Source of the DNA: Pithys albifrons albifrons
Lineage: Eukaryota; Chordata; Aves; Passeriformes; Thamnophilidae
DNA: 64,000 bases
NCBI RefSeq assembly: GCF_047495875.1
Contig: NC_092459.1
Span: 40,102,490-40,166,489, forward strand
Direction: 5' to 3'
Shown: positions 1 to 12,169 of the stretch, in pieces
Layout: each line of letters opens with the position of its first letter
Numbering within the stretch: the first letter of the stretch is position 1
Program-made: the position numbers and the translations under genes
The notes under the pieces: model-generated
Seen by the model: the letters and a program-made list of their open reading frames with translations, nothing else
Told to the model about the DNA's origin: nothing
Databases searched by the model: none

Positions 1-458
1 CTTAAGAACAGGAATCCAAAGTTTCTATTTCTGTCTATTGGTGACTAAAAAGGAAAAGCAAGCAACTGTACATCTGTACAGAGGTCTATGTTTGGCCAAA
101 TCTTTCCTATCCTGTGTTTATTTTAATACTTTGTTGAGATTGAAATCTGTATCGGGGCAGAAAGTGTGGAATGTTTTTCTCTCATTCCACTTATCTGCCA
201 GCTCACAGAGGCTAGAACAGACTCCTTTTACTTAAATTTAACATTTTCAGAGTTCTGTGCTTGGGCAAGTCTGCTAGGCTTATTCCATAAATCATGGGAA
301 GACATGGATACCTCCAGGTGATCCGGCCTATCCCATTCACTCCTCTCACAGGTGCCTAAGAGGCACAGAAATATCACTGTTCAGAGGGACAGCTCTCTCC
401 ACTTAGCATAGGTCATCCCCAAGCTTTCAGACAGCAAATAGGATGTGCTATGTCTGAA
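1..458. other. Unannotated flank, nothing recognised
   Basis: I see no repeat, exon or conserved motif cluster here. The short open frame at 38-235 has no recognisable domain and is the length expected by chance. Confidence 0.6.
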
Positions 459-463
459 CACAT
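459..463. repeat. Target-site duplication, left copy (CACAT)
   Basis: CACAT lies directly before the TGTCCT start of the LTR at 464. An identical CACAT follows its end at 1193-1197. Five bases is the duplication length typical of ERVL (class III) integrases. Confidence 0.8.
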
Positions 464-660
464 TGTCCTAGTTACAGCGGCCAGAACCAGGTTATCACTG
501 TGTGGGTATAACCAAAACTGTGTATTCTACACCCTCGATGTCATTTCTGATGAACTGTTAATAATGGATCATTTGCAGCAGCTGCCCAGGGCGCACCTGA
601 CACCTCAGGCTACCAGCTGGACGTTAAAGAATCCTGTGAGACAGGAAAGTGTTCCTGTCT

Positions 661-782
661 TCACGTCAATGACTCAGCCATGATAACTCCCCTCTGGGGA
701 GTCATTAGTACCTCCACACTCAGCCTGAGGGGTCATGTCTGCTAATGGGCCATCAAAGATTTTAAAAATATTCCATGACTCA
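661..782 (+). promoter_or_regulatory. LTR U3 cluster: CRE-like site and two AP-1 sites
   Basis: TCACGTCA at 661-668 is one base from the CRE consensus. Perfect AP-1 motifs TGACTCA lie at 670-676 and 776-782. All are in the U3 half of the 464-1192 LTR, where retroviral enhancers sit. The motifs are seen directly; any activity is inference. Confidence 0.45.
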
Positions 783-1113
783 CAAAGTTAAATCACCCAT
801 TGTGGAACTCCTCTCACTGGGGGTGGTACTGGGTGTTCCCACCTGAACCATAGCATATGTAATCTTGGGGGTTTGGGACTTCTGGTACCATTCGTGGGAT
901 CCAGAAGAGGACCAGAACCTCAACAGGACTGCAACCATCATCTTCATTAACAGGTTTTCCTTTTGCTTTGTACTCCGGGGGACCGTGTAGTGCTCAGCAC
1001 AGGGGCTAACACTGTTCTGCTTATACATCAGGGTGCTGGGTTATACATCTGGGGTTTGTGAGTTTAAAAAAATTTTTTTTTCTCTATATCATTGTATTTA
1101 TTGTAATCTTTTT

Positions 1114-1119
1114 ATTAAA
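1114..1119 (+). terminator. LTR poly(A) signal (ATTAAA variant)
   Basis: ATTAAA, the commonest variant of AATAAA, lies 74 bp before the end of the 464-1192 LTR in a T-rich context. This is the expected place for the R-region poly(A) signal and it supports the plus orientation. Confidence 0.5.
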
Positions 1120-1192
1120 TTGTAACTTTGACTTGTAGTTTGTCTTTGAGTTGGGTTCATATCTTCTGCTGGTTTACCTTTGAACCAGCACA

Positions 1193-1197
1193 CACAT
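1193..1197. repeat. Target-site duplication, right copy (CACAT)
   Basis: This is identical to 459-463 and follows the terminal ...AGCACA of the LTR. Confidence 0.8.
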
Positions 1198-3535
1198 CCT
1201 TAACAAGCCAGAGAAATTACAAACCCAACTTCATCATTATTCACAGAGGTTGCCCAATGGCAGGTAGCGTATTAAAACTGCAGAGAGACTAGTATTTATT
1301 GAAGGGGATAGAGGACATTGGGTGACAGTATCCTTTTTGTCTAGGCTGCTGTCTCAAAGTCACACTATGTGCATTCAAGATGTGCTCCAAATTACTGTCA
1401 AATTGTCATTCCACAGCCTTTGCAAAAATCAATTGATGATCAGTTTTTATTCAACAGTTATCCACATCTGGAGCTGACAGATAATTTCCAGGGAGCTATG
1501 GCACATTAACACATTATACCTATTTCTATATCCACATCATCAGTAAAACTAGACATAGAATATGTTCTAGAAATGGTCCTCTGTGTTGAAAGGAAATACA
1601 CTGGTAGAGCGGTACAGGAAACCAACTATTTGTAAAATAAGAGTGAGAAATATCTTTGTGTTAATCAAACTTTATCATTGTTAAAGGTTCAAACAAAGAA
1701 AGGGGGGTATCCTTCAGGGAATTTCCCTTTCCATACAAAGACAAGGGTTTGGGGAGCTTAAGTGCCAAGACTATGAACAAAGGAGCGGTTGATGACTCTA
1801 GATCCCAACTGTATGGTGGGACAGAGTTGAGAAGCAGACCCCCGGCACCTGTGTGCCAGCTTCACTTCATTTGGGGCAGCTGCAGGACTACAAGCCACTG
1901 TTTGCAGGGCTGATGAAAGCTCCTTCTGGTTCTGCTCTTTGACTTCCCCTCTCCATCTCTGAGCACCCTGAGATTGAGATAGAGAGAGGAGGGTCACAGC
2001 TGCTTTGGGACACACTGTAGACCTTTTTCCTGGTAACTGACTTTGACTGAAAGGAGATTTCTGGGAGCTACCCCTCAACCACTCCTCAACTTCCACCATT
2101 TCCTTCTTTGAACAAAGGACAAGGAGAGAGTGCTCTTCCCCATGGAAAAGACTCCATCCTGCCCCAAGTGAGTCAGTTGACTCCTGCCCCTGCCTCGCTG
2201 GGAAAAGACTGAGAACTGACCCTGTGGCCAGCTGAAGTGCGACACTGCCACCTGCTGTCTGCAAATATAATTGCACAGGGAGGAAATTACAGGTTTTTAG
2301 GGTGTGGGTTTTTTGGTGCTGGGAGCGTAGTTTACTCTGGTCTGTTCTTAGTTATAACTGTGTACATATATATATATATACAGTAGTTAAGAACAGTTGT
2401 CCTTCTTATATACGTTCTCTGATTAAAGTTCTTTTAAATTTGGTAAGGGGTGAAGTGGTTATTGAGGAGTCCTCTCCTCTAGTCTTGGTAAGCACTTTTG
2501 TTTCCCTTAAACTAGGACAATCATCACCAAATTCATGTCTTAACAGCATCCTGCTTCTTCTTCAGCTTTTCCTTATTATTATAAGCAGTGCTATGTCTTG
2601 ATTATGAAGTCAGTAGGAATGTTTTTATTTTAAAATTAGACATAAAGACTGGAAATGGCATGTAACTGGCATGTGTAAATGAGACAAAGTTGTGTCTGTG
2701 TCTGTACAAATGGCATATGAGGGAGCGACATGGCTAGTTACATTTTAAATACTTTTGGCTCCCAAGATAGGTGTCTAGGTCTTGGATCCACAGTCAGGTA
2801 CTTAAACTCACTTGCCACCCCAAGGTACCATTCTGATAACTGATAAAAATGTCCAGATGAAAATTTTCATAAGAGGAGGTAAAGATTCCACACATCAGTT
2901 ATTGGTCATTGGAGGTCCAAGGCTCGTTTTTATTTTGCACTCAACAAAGATGTCCAGATCCACTTTTCCAGGCAAGGTGGTTGTAGAAAAGGCACTTGTA
3001 CCAAAGGGATTTGTAGTGAGAACAAAGAATCTGCTGATTAAGCAGTGAAGCTTACCTGAGCCTTGGGTAATGAGTTAGGAGACAGCTCCTACTAAAAACA
3101 GGGTAACACTTAAGTTAAGTCTGCAAAAAGGACCATACTGCTTGAGAAAACATTTTTAAATGAACAATTCATGCAGAAAACTACCTGACTTTTAAGTCTC
3201 CAAATCCTGCTCCCAGCAGAAAACTGATCTGGATTTTGTTATAACTTTGCAAAGCTTTGTATTTTAAAGTGTTAAATCAAACTCTAGAAATAATTAAATC
3301 ATTTTAATCAGTGAGTTACTTTTAATACAACAAACTTAGCCAAGTGCTAACTGCAAAGCAGCACAGAGTGTGTATGCATAACACCATTGCCACTGGTGTG
3401 AGTTGTTCTTCCTGGCTTCCTCTGCATCCTGGGATATTAACCCAGCATGAGAAATATCTCAGTGCCTCTTGGACCGGCATTACTGCTTTTTGACATGTGA
3501 AATTACATATATTCTTTGAAATGGAAGAGAAACTA
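1198..3535. other. Unannotated interval; TA run and chance ORFs
   Basis: No exon or transposon is recognised. A minus-strand open frame of 172 codons at 1758-2276 shows no domain, signal peptide or repeat that I recognise and is probably chance. A short TA microsatellite lies at about 2365-2381. A CTCF-like site at 2243-2258 is listed separately. Confidence 0.5.
2243..2258 (-). promoter_or_regulatory. Candidate CTCF-type site
   Basis: Read on the minus strand, ACAGCAGGTGGCAGTG matches the vertebrate CTCF core (CCASYAGRKGGCR) at every core position except the first C. The flanking GTG also fits common CTCF sites. Such matches occur by chance at a low rate, and nothing else in the window tests occupancy. 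Confidence 0.35.
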
Positions 3536-3600
3536 TACTAAGTCAATGAGACTGAGTAAATTTAAACGTGTTTGTAGGTGTTTCTATGAGCCAGGCCTAA
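3536..3600 (-). repeat. Ancient amniote interspersed repeat fragment
   Basis: The stretch with AAGTCAATGAGACT, TTTAAACGTG and GAGCCAGGCC matches, in diverged form, an old amniote repeat whose consensus I recall as containing TGACTTCAATGGGACT followed by a TTAAG/CACGTG-like stretch. A second fragment of the same type lies at 23995-24075 in the opposite orientation. The family name is not certain. Confidence 0.35.
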
Positions 3601-3877
3601 CAAGTCTTTGGCTTTTATGTCAGCTTGAACTCTTTTTTTTTTCCCAGAGGAAATTTTTTATTCACTGTGTTTATTTTTTTTCCATATAACAATATTTTGT
3701 GTGGCATCCTCCCTCTCTCTGCTGTGCTTTATGAAAATGCTGTATTGTGTAGTTGTTCATATTTTACTGCGTTTTATCTTTATTTTCTTGTATTTTTATT
3801 AAAAGATGAAGAGAAGAATGTGCCACGGTAAAAGTAGGTGCTTAAATTTTATATACTATTAAACAACTGCAGTATTT
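3601..3877. other. T-rich AT-rich spacer
   Basis: This is a T-rich stretch containing runs such as CTTTTTTTTTTCCC and TTATTTTTTTTCC. No repeat family or exon is seen. It abuts the 3' end of the CR1 at 3878. Confidence 0.5.
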
Positions 3878-4990
3878 CACAGAATCACAAAACCACAGAA
3901 TATGCTGAGTTGAAAGGGACCCACAAGGATGATCATGTCCAACCCTTAGCCCTATGCAGGACCATGCCCAAGAGTCATACCATATGCCTGAGAGGATTGT
4001 CCAAATTATTCTTGAACTCTGGCAGGCTTGGTGCTGTGACCACTTCCCTGGGGAGCCTGTTCCAGTGCCCAGTCACCCTCGGGATGAAGAACCTTTTTCT
4101 AATATGCAACCTAAACCTTCCCTAACACAATTCCACACCATTCCCTTGAGCCCTGTCACTGGTCACCACAGAGAAGAGATCAGTTCCTGCCCCTTCCCTT
4201 CACAAGGAAGTTGTAACTGCAGTGAGGTCTCTCCTCAGTCTCCTCTTCTCCAGGCTGAACAGACCAAGTGATCTCAGCCGGTCCTCATACGGCTTCCCCT
4301 CAAGGCCCTTCATCATCTTCATTGTCCTCCTTTGGATACTCTCTAGAAGTTTAGTATCTTTCTTTTATTGTGGTGCCCCAAACTGCACACAATATTCAAA
4401 GTGAGGCCGACCCAGTGCAGAACAGAGCAGGACAATCCCCTCCCTCAACCAGCTGGCGATGCTTTGCCTGATGCCCCCCAGGACACAGTTGGCCCTCCTG
4501 GCTGCCAGGGCACTGCTGACTCATATTCAACTTGCCATTGACCAGGACCCCCAGGGGCCTTACTGCGGAACTGCTTTCCAGCATCTCATTCCTCAGTCTG
4601 TATGAACATCCAGGTTTGCCCCATCCCAGATGGAGAATCTACCACTTCCGCTTGTTGAATTTTGTATGGTTCATGACTGCCCAGTCCTCTAGTCTGTTGA
4701 GGTCTCTCTGCAGGGTCTCCCTGCCTTTGATGGAGTCAGCCAGCTCCTTCCAGTTTTGTGTCATCTGCAAACTTGCTTAGAATCCCTTCTAGTCCAAATA
4801 ATTTGTGAAGAAGTTGAAGAGCACAGGGCCTAAAATGGAGCCCTGTGGAACCCCACTAGTGACAGGTCGCCAGTCTGATGTTACTTCATTCTCTATCATC
4901 CTCTGTGCTCAACCCACGAGCCAGCTGCTCACCCACCACATGATGTGTTTATCCAGCTGTGTGCTGGACATTTTGGCCAGAAGGATGTCT
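3878..4990 (-). mobile_element. CR1 LINE copy A, 5'-truncated
   Basis: This is a minus-strand CR1 retrotransposon of about 1.1 kb. Its 3' end lies at 3878, where + reads CACAGAATCAC...CCACAGAAT. That is the reverse complement of CR1's short terminal ATTCTGTG-type repeats. The CR1 hallmark is next to it (TTGAAAGGGAC read on +, a diverged form of TTGGAAGGGAC). About 97 bp of 3' UTR precede the stop codon. The coding part is the C-terminal portion of ORF2 reverse transcriptase, cut off 5' near 4990 as is usual for LINEs. Several in-frame stops and frameshifts are present, so the copy is dead. Both the 3' UTR style and the ORF2 tail (HWNRLPREVV) are typical of bird CR1. Confidence 0.93.
3975..4990 (-). 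pseudogene. CR1 ORF2 reverse-transcriptase remnant (C-terminal)
   Basis: Read on the minus strand, conserved blocks appear in the right order. Near the 5' break comes a segment like ILLxKM...LDKH. Next is [15 protein letters not shown] (about 4812-4856), the reverse-transcriptase block before the active site. Then comes FADDTKL with the two catalytic aspartates encoded at 4760-4765, then LQRDLNRLEDWAVMN, LGVLVNGKLNMSQQC, and the C-terminal HWNRLPREVV ending at a TGA at 3975-3977. The family enzyme copies CR1 RNA into DNA at the insertion site. Here premature stops (for example in the segment after LFTNYLD) and frame changes break the frame, although the catalytic FADD itself survives. The open frame at 4396-4584 is a surviving piece. 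The upstream endonuclease domain is absent. Confidence 0.85.
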
Positions 4991-7900
4991 CTGCTGCTTG
5001 TCACTGGTTCTTGGTAGATGACAAAGAATTTGGACTATAGACTCACTGGGGCAAGGGCAATATCTTGTTATGTCTGCTGTGAAGTCCCTAACAGTAAAAA
5101 ATTCAAGATTTGAATGGCTAAGTACTACTCTTAGTGTGGAAGCACTATGCATGACATGTAATTAAGCTTTAAGAAAAAAGCATAAAGAATGAGCAAATCC
5201 TAATTTATCAAAATACAGTATAACCTGGGCATATCATAGGTTAAACATCTTTCCTCCTTTCTTTATGTCTTTCTGCAGAAGTATGAGCAATAATCCTAAA
5301 GCCTGGAAAGAATGAGCTGACTGAAGTTTTTGTGAGATTTTTAATGAGGATTAGGGAATCTGAGATAGAAAAATCTACTGTGTACAACGAGGTTGTTGTG
5401 TGAGAATCTTCAGACAAGTTTTAGATCAGAATCCTTTGTCAGCAGCAATAGGATCCAGTAAGGATAACATCCTAATTTTAACCAGCAGTAGGCTTCATAT
5501 AGGGATCTAAAGAGACAGAGATAGATGCAATCTCATTAAGCTTTTGTGTTGACACTGCACAGCTTGTTATTGCAGTCAATTGAAATTTAAGAGTAGAAAT
5601 GTAAAACCTGTATAACATTTTAGCAAGATAGACAGTAACATTAAACCTGAATAACAATTGAAAGAATAAGTAGGGTATTCCCTTAGCCCTTGGGCTACCA
5701 CCATTTTTCTATTCCAGCAGACAAGTAAATGCTCTAGGTGTCTATGCCATAAAAATTTTCCCAGAGGCAATTCTGGCAAAGCACCCACTTTCTTCAAACC
5801 AGACCCGCTGCTTTTACCTTCTGAATGTCAGATTTCTAAAATGAAGCGCTCCTGGTGCACTGCTGACTGCTTCTAGTTTCTAGGCTTTCCTTGCAGCCTG
5901 CTGGGAGTGCAGAGAAGTATCACAGGCAGGTATGCTCAAGGAACAGGGACAATTCATTCCTTCTTCATAACAACTGGAGAGCTGCAAGGTGCATTTGAAC
6001 AAGGTCTCACTGTAATTTCATGATAAAAGGAAAGTTCGGACAATTAGTGTTTTATCAGGCTTCTTATATTGATTGATAGTAATTGTTAATTAGCTGAAGA
6101 ACTTTTTCATGAACTGTCTGGCAGCAAGGAGCAGAGGACTGGTAGTTTTGAGACAGATGTGTGCAATGTCCACACTATGCATTTTTTAGCAAGGGAATAG
6201 ATACAGCTGCAGTGCGGTACTTCAGTGTCTGCACATCTGAACCATATTGATTTCAATAGAGAGATGTCATGTAGCCTCACAAAAAGACATTGTCAGCCTC
6301 TCATTAAGCATCACATAACTATTTTAAACTCTCTACAATACATTCATATGGCCAGAGATATTTTTATAACTCAGTTGTGTTCCATGGCTATAAAATGGAC
6401 TGTGGCTCATCCACTGCTGCCACATTGCACAATGTCATGATCGGTCAAATCAGAATGCAGCGGAGTTCAAAAGTTACAAATGTTAAATGGTAGGGTGATT
6501 CCACCTGGGGGTTAGAAACCTTGAAAGCATTGAAAAGTACTGTGAAGTTCATATCACTGTTCCAATGAGATCAATGTGAGCCTTGTTATCATTGGCAGCA
6601 AATGGAGAAGCTAGTGGTGCTGCTTTGCAATTGATGTCTTAGGTTTCCAGTATGATGGATCAGATATGCAAACATTTTCTTTCAGAAATAGCATGTGCAC
6701 CCACTACATGCAGAAAATCTGCTTTCAGACACATAAATATGGCAACAGTAAAACAGTAAAAATACTTATTTAATACCTTTCCCCACTGCTAGAGATATTA
6801 TGCAAGTATGAAAAGTAAAATTGACATATTAAAAGACAATATCAGAAAATATATCTATAAAAAGTTAAGGTGGCTTTAGCACTTGCTGTGGTTTATTAAA
6901 AAAAAGGGGAGGAGAGAAAATATACAAGGCACATTGCAAAGCTTATTTTGTGATGGAATATCTCAGAATATATATTCGAATTCAATGTCTTAGTTGCCTT
7001 CTAAAAAAAAACTATTCCTGAACTTTAGTGAAGGAAAGTCTAAAAGCTCTAAACATATGCAAGCTTTAAAAAGTCATGGGAAATCTACCACAACTTGGGC
7101 AGTTAATGACCTAATGACCTCTTGGTTAACCTAATGAGTCCTCTTCAGTAAGCAAGGGCACAAAAAAGAACCTATCCTCTCAAAGATATGAGGTCTATTA
7201 CTCAGCAGAAATTCGTTTCTCTTGGAGTTGAGGATAAATGGTTTCCGGTTGTCCATCTGAGCTTGTCATTCAAGCGTTTTTCCAGAATGTAGAGCAAACT
7301 AGGAAAATGGGTTGAGAAAGAGGTCTCATATTGCCAGGGCAGGTGTACAAAACTGAAAAAAGTCTCTAGTTTTGTTCTTTGTCCTTTTTGTTTTGAGCAG
7401 ATTATGTGTAAGTAAAGAAACTGACACTTCCCTAAATATATAAGCTTTCAGCAGCCAATTTCAGGAGAGACTTAATGAGCTTCAGCTTCTAACTAGAAGC
7501 TTGTATCCATCTTCTTCTCCCTGCTATATCAACAGCTAAAAGGTGCACTGTGTATGTGTGCTTGTTATTGCACGCGTGTAATCACACACACATTCATACC
7601 CACTCTGAAAACACTTTTGGTCTTCTGAATTTGTGGAAGTCCCTTGAGTATGGATACAGTACAAATTTAAAATAGCACAGCCAGATGTCTGGTCCAGGCA
7701 TTCTCTGGTTCTACAGCAAGAGGAACAACTGGACTAAGTCAGTCTATTCTGAAGTATGCATGCGTACCATGTCGGCATTCAAATGATCAGAATATAAAAG
7801 TCATGATTCTGGGTTTGGCTTTTTTTTTTTCATTCTTGTCTAATAGTCTTACTGGAATTTTCTACCCTAGTGAGCTGAATGTTCCTATTTCCATCTTACA

Positions 7901-8439
7901 GCTCATCAGAAACCAAGCAAGCTGTTAGTTACAAGTACTTCTCGAACTTCAAGGTCTTGGTTTATTTAGCTATCTCCTATTTTGCACATTTTAGTTTTGG
8001 AAATTTTCAAATTTTCTTGTGAGAACTTTGCTGGTTTCCCTAGTTGATAGAGTAGGTTCATGATCTAGGTAATATTTATAAAGAGAGAGTTAAATAGAAA
8101 GCAATATCAAGCACCATAGTGTCATATTAGTACACAGAGGAATCGTAACAGGCAGAACATCTACATGTAAGTTTTCTATTCAGCATTGACAGGGAGAAAT
8201 GCAGGGAAGCAAGAGTAAATGCTAGCTCATCCCAAAAAAGGAAAACTAGATATCATTTTAAAGTGACTCATTTTCTAGGTCCGCACATTATTATCGTTTT
8301 GGAGAGGTCTCATAACCTAATGGGAGGTTTTGGTTCCTAGCTATGAAATTACCAGCACTGTGAAATTTAGAGACACAGATATGTCTAGGCTGAGTTAAAT
8401 ACAATAGTCACACACTGTTAAAACTGCATGGTCTGGGAT
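4991..8439. other. Unannotated interval, single-copy-looking DNA
   Basis: This is AT-rich sequence with no recognised transposon, exon or RNA gene. Open frames are all under 85 codons. A purine-rich patch lies near 6896-6920 and a short TG-alternating patch at 7545-7595. Confidence 0.5.
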
Positions 8440-8720
8440 TTTATCATGTGTGGGTTGATTCCCAGTATGTTAATGAAGACCTATGTACAGTTTCCTTGAT
8501 TAATGTAAGGCTTGTAACTTGTTACTTTAGCACTAAACAAGGTTTAGCTTTTTGAGCTGTTGCATCTGATACCTCAATTATTCATCCTGGGAATTAATGT
8601 ACAATTAGCATGAATTCCTTCTCTCATGGAAATAGATAGTTATGTTAATTTGCATGCAGGTGTTGAAAGAATTCTGAATAATGAAAAGACTAATATCTTT
8701 TTTATTGGATACAGCTCAGA
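8440..8720. promoter_or_regulatory. Candidate conserved non-coding block (POU/E-box)
   Basis: This AT-rich block contains a perfect octamer ATTTGCAT at 8648-8655, two bases before an E-box CAGGTG at 8657-8662. It also has ATTAATGTACAATTAG-type homeobox core motifs near 8592-8608. That texture is common in vertebrate developmental enhancers. Conservation cannot be seen from one sequence, so this is a by-eye suggestion only. Confidence 0.25.
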
Positions 8721-11700
8721 CTGTGTCAGGAACAATTTTTTTTTAATGTAGAAATATCTTCACCATTTATTTGTTCCATTGTCCCTTCAGTTCAGTTTTG
8801 GGCTATTTGGCACATGTGTCAATGACTTCATATGACTGTTAAATAGTTTTTGACTACAAATACATATAAAACATTTGTCCTAGTTCTGTACTGATTTGTA
8901 CACTTTGAAGTGACTGGAATTAACCCATTATAAAGTGGTGTAAGAAAGATCACAGGTAGGTCAGTTCTTCCTGGAGCTTTTCTCTCCAGTGTATCATGCC
9001 TCAGATTTCTCAGTGAGTTACTGGTGCTGCAATTAATTAGTTTATTCAAAAGCAAAGAGTGTGCAGTTGCTAAGAACACTGCAATATGTTTTTCAGGGCA
9101 GAGTGATTTTATTCTTAGTTTTTAAATAAAGCAGTTTCACCAGAGACTGGTGTTTTGGTTTGAATCTGTTGGAATTTTTTTTATCTATTGATTTCTCTGT
9201 TCTTGGCACCAAAAGCTTTCCTCACTGTTTAGAGGACATAGCTAGGGATCATCAGTCCAAGCCTGAAGCTGCAGTGACATCTGCAGCTCCTGTATGGGTT
9301 TGGGATGCACAGAAAACTGCTTATGTGCATGCAGCCTGCTCACCTCCATACAAGGGACACCAGGTTACTTGGAATAACCAACAAAATTAAACAGGGGTTT
9401 TCTTTTGCTGCCTGATGTTAATTTCTGGTATTCATTAATAAAAGATTTTCAGCATTGTTAGTGACATTTTTCCATCCTTTATTATTATAACCCTTTATAT
9501 TGGGTGTTGCCCTGTCCCTGGCTTCCTGATGATCAGTTATTCTGGGCACATAGTTAGTCCTGAAGGTGGCATTGTTATTGACTGAACCTACTAACTGCTT
9601 GAGAAAATGTTGATTACTTCACATTCCTGAAAATTAATCCTGAAACCTTCCTGAACTATATTAATCAACTCCTTTAACTTTTTCGTCAGTGGAGAAAGTG
9701 GAGGCCTGCAATGTCATTGAAGAGCAGGTGCTCCTCCTTGCCTCATTAGCACCTTGCCTTCTTCAGCTGCAAAATCCTGGAAACCAAGACTGCTATTTAT
9801 AGCTTTTACAAAGCTCTATTGGCCTGTCTTGTCTTTACAGCTAACTATTCATCGGCCTCTTCCACTGTGTTAAATCTGCCCCTTGTGACAGCACCCTCAA
9901 GACCTGCAGAAGCAATGACTCTGGAATGACACAACGGGTCCAAAGGAGTTTGATGGCAGCTAGACTGGAGGGCTCATGGGAACGTTTAAATACACAAACC
10001 TTTGAGAGACTGAGGAAGAAATCAGTATTGTGAGGATGACCAAAGGGGAACATGAAGGCATAGGAAGGATGAGGAGCAGGGACTTCCATTAATAAGAGCT
10101 GCCTTGATCCCAAGACAGGAAGGTAATCTCAAAATGCCTATAAAGTAGATGCTAGTAACAAATTATTTTTCATTTTTTAATATGTGTATCCAGAATACAT
10201 TATGGTCAGAATGAAAGGGGGCACATAGATCTACTAATAGAAGCCGTGTTACAAAAAAAATGGGAATGTTTTCTTCCCTATATTGGCAATAATTATCTTC
10301 TAACAGTCATCTTTGCATGATGTCTCAAAATCAAATACTACTGTTGGATTGTGATCAGCAAGAATATTTGTGGTCCTCTGCAAGGTATATCTCAACAGGT
10401 GTCCTTTTGGTTTCAGGATAGCTATGGATGATTTTTCCTTCCATATGCAAGGCAATACAGCCTGACTGGTCAAGGATGTTACTCTCAAGCATTAGGCCTT
10501 CCTAACTCCTGGATACTGGGAATAAGAATCAGTATTTCAGGTTGGAATGAAAAATACTGTGTTTTTAAGGGCAGTAGTGATAGCCACAATGAAAGTGCTC
10601 TTTTTAATAATGTTAAAAAGCAGGAACCTTTAAGTGTTGATAGCAGAGGTGTGCAGTACAAGTTAATGCTGTGGTGACCCATTTTCAGCAAGTAGGAAAT
10701 GTCTCTGTACATACTCCTAGTATACAGTAATAGCTATGCACACACGTGGAAATCAGATGCTCTGAGTAGTAACACCCTGGTCTGCTGCAGCCAGCTGAGT
10801 GACCTTAAATATCTATAACATATCTATGTATGCAGATGCTCTCCCATCACAAAGGAGAATTAATGATGTTACTTGACAGAGCTAACGAGAAAATGAATCG
10901 GTTAATGTCTGAGTCACAAGAACCATAAAGCATTATATACACATTGTTTGTTTTTAATTCTTCCCTCTATCATGTTGGCTAATAAGTAGTATTTTTCGTA
11001 TTCATACTATTATTAAAAATCACATTATATTTCCCAGATAACCCAAAGCATCTTTCAGATATGCTTTTTCTTGCTTATTTTCTAATTACTATTTCTCTTC
11101 CAGACTACCTGGATTGCAGAATCTCAATTCATAAAAAGGCATAGGTTAGAAGATATAAGCAGGATGGGGTGTGTGTGTGTTTCCCTACTGAAAGTCACAA
11201 TGTAGGGGCTTTTTTCTCCTTTTAGAATGATTGATGACTTAATGATTTTTAATTTTTCATCAGTTTCAGGATCTCATTCTTAAGACCCAGTTCAGTCTTC
11301 TGGATGGAAAATGTTTAAGGAATCTGACTCAGAGTTTGTCCTCCCACTTCTCTAATGCTGAAAGAGGTCATTCTCAATCAGGTATACATTCACATTTGGA
11401 TAGAGCATACATGCTTTTCCATCTGGTCCTCACACCAGCTAACAAACGTGAAAAGATGTCATCAGCAAATGATATCAAACATAATTTAATCATGTGTCAT
11501 TTCTTTCTTGTTTAATACCAGAGGGCTTATGATTTAGTAAATATTTTTACAGGGTCTTAGAGCCACCTATATAATAATTGCTTCATGTTCAATAATGACA
11601 GATCACCTGTGCAAACCTGTGTTTGTTAAAATATAAGGTAGCAATAACACACTCATAATACAAATAAGAATTCTGATCTGTGTTCTTCTTTGCTTCTTTT

Positions 11701-12169
11701 TTGTTTGTTTGGTTTTTTTTTTCAGTAATATTTCTGGTTGTCAAACCCATACATTCCTCAAACAAATCAGGCTATATCCTGTCCTAGTACAAGCATAAGT
11801 GTCCTAGGAACATAGTTGGAGGATGATGCAGGTCCTCTTTAGATCTCCCAAAGGACTCTTGCATTTCCTTTAGGAAAAAAACTGTAAATCATTCTTTTAT
11901 TTCCTTCTTCTACATGCTGTTAGCCTTACCAATGTGAGATGCTTTCTGGAAGCAAGACAGCAGTTCATTTGAATCCTGCATTAAAAAATATCTTTCTACA
12001 ATACTATGTGAGCCTTTCCAGTCCACCCAGTCAGAGTGTGTCTTTTTACTTCTAGCTTTTCATCTAAATTCAGAGCATTCTGAGAAGTCAGTTCTCACTC
12101 TTCCAAGGGTTAAATTTCTGCTAACAAATATGGACTATTTGATATGAAAACCATTATTGTTTGATATGT
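8721..12169. other. Unannotated interval
   Basis: No transposon or exon is recognised. Chance open frames reach 90 codons (minus, 9841-10113). A T-rich tract lies at 11695-11743 and a GT run at about 11168-11182. Confidence 0.5.

Larger units (their letters stand above)
464..1192 (+). mobile_element. Solo LTR, ERVL-like endogenous retrovirus
   Basis: A 729-bp element begins TGTCCTAGTTAC and ends ACCAGCACA, so it has the canonical TG...CA ends. Its first 12 bases match the inverted end at 8 of 12 positions. It is flanked by perfect CACAT duplications at 459-463 and 1193-1197. The first part (U3) has a CRE-like TCACGTCA and two AP-1 TGACTCA sites. The last part is T-rich and carries an ATTAAA poly(A) signal. 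The TGTCCT start and GAACCAGCACA end resemble avian ERVL LTRs known to me. No primer-binding site, gag, pol or env sequence adjoins it, so it is a solo LTR left by recombination between the two LTRs of a provirus. Small open frames inside it (450-683 plus, 780-1028 minus) are not retroviral genes. Orientation is set by the poly(A) signal. The family assignment is less certain than the LTR nature. Confidence 0.8.

Noticed and set aside
1758..2276. 172-codon minus-strand open frame
   Set aside because: No domain, repeat, signal or splice context. Length is within chance for a 64-kb window searched in six frames.
3954..4271. Open frames within the CR1 (3838-4780)
   Set aside because: They are antisense or broken-frame reads of CR1 copy A, not host genes.
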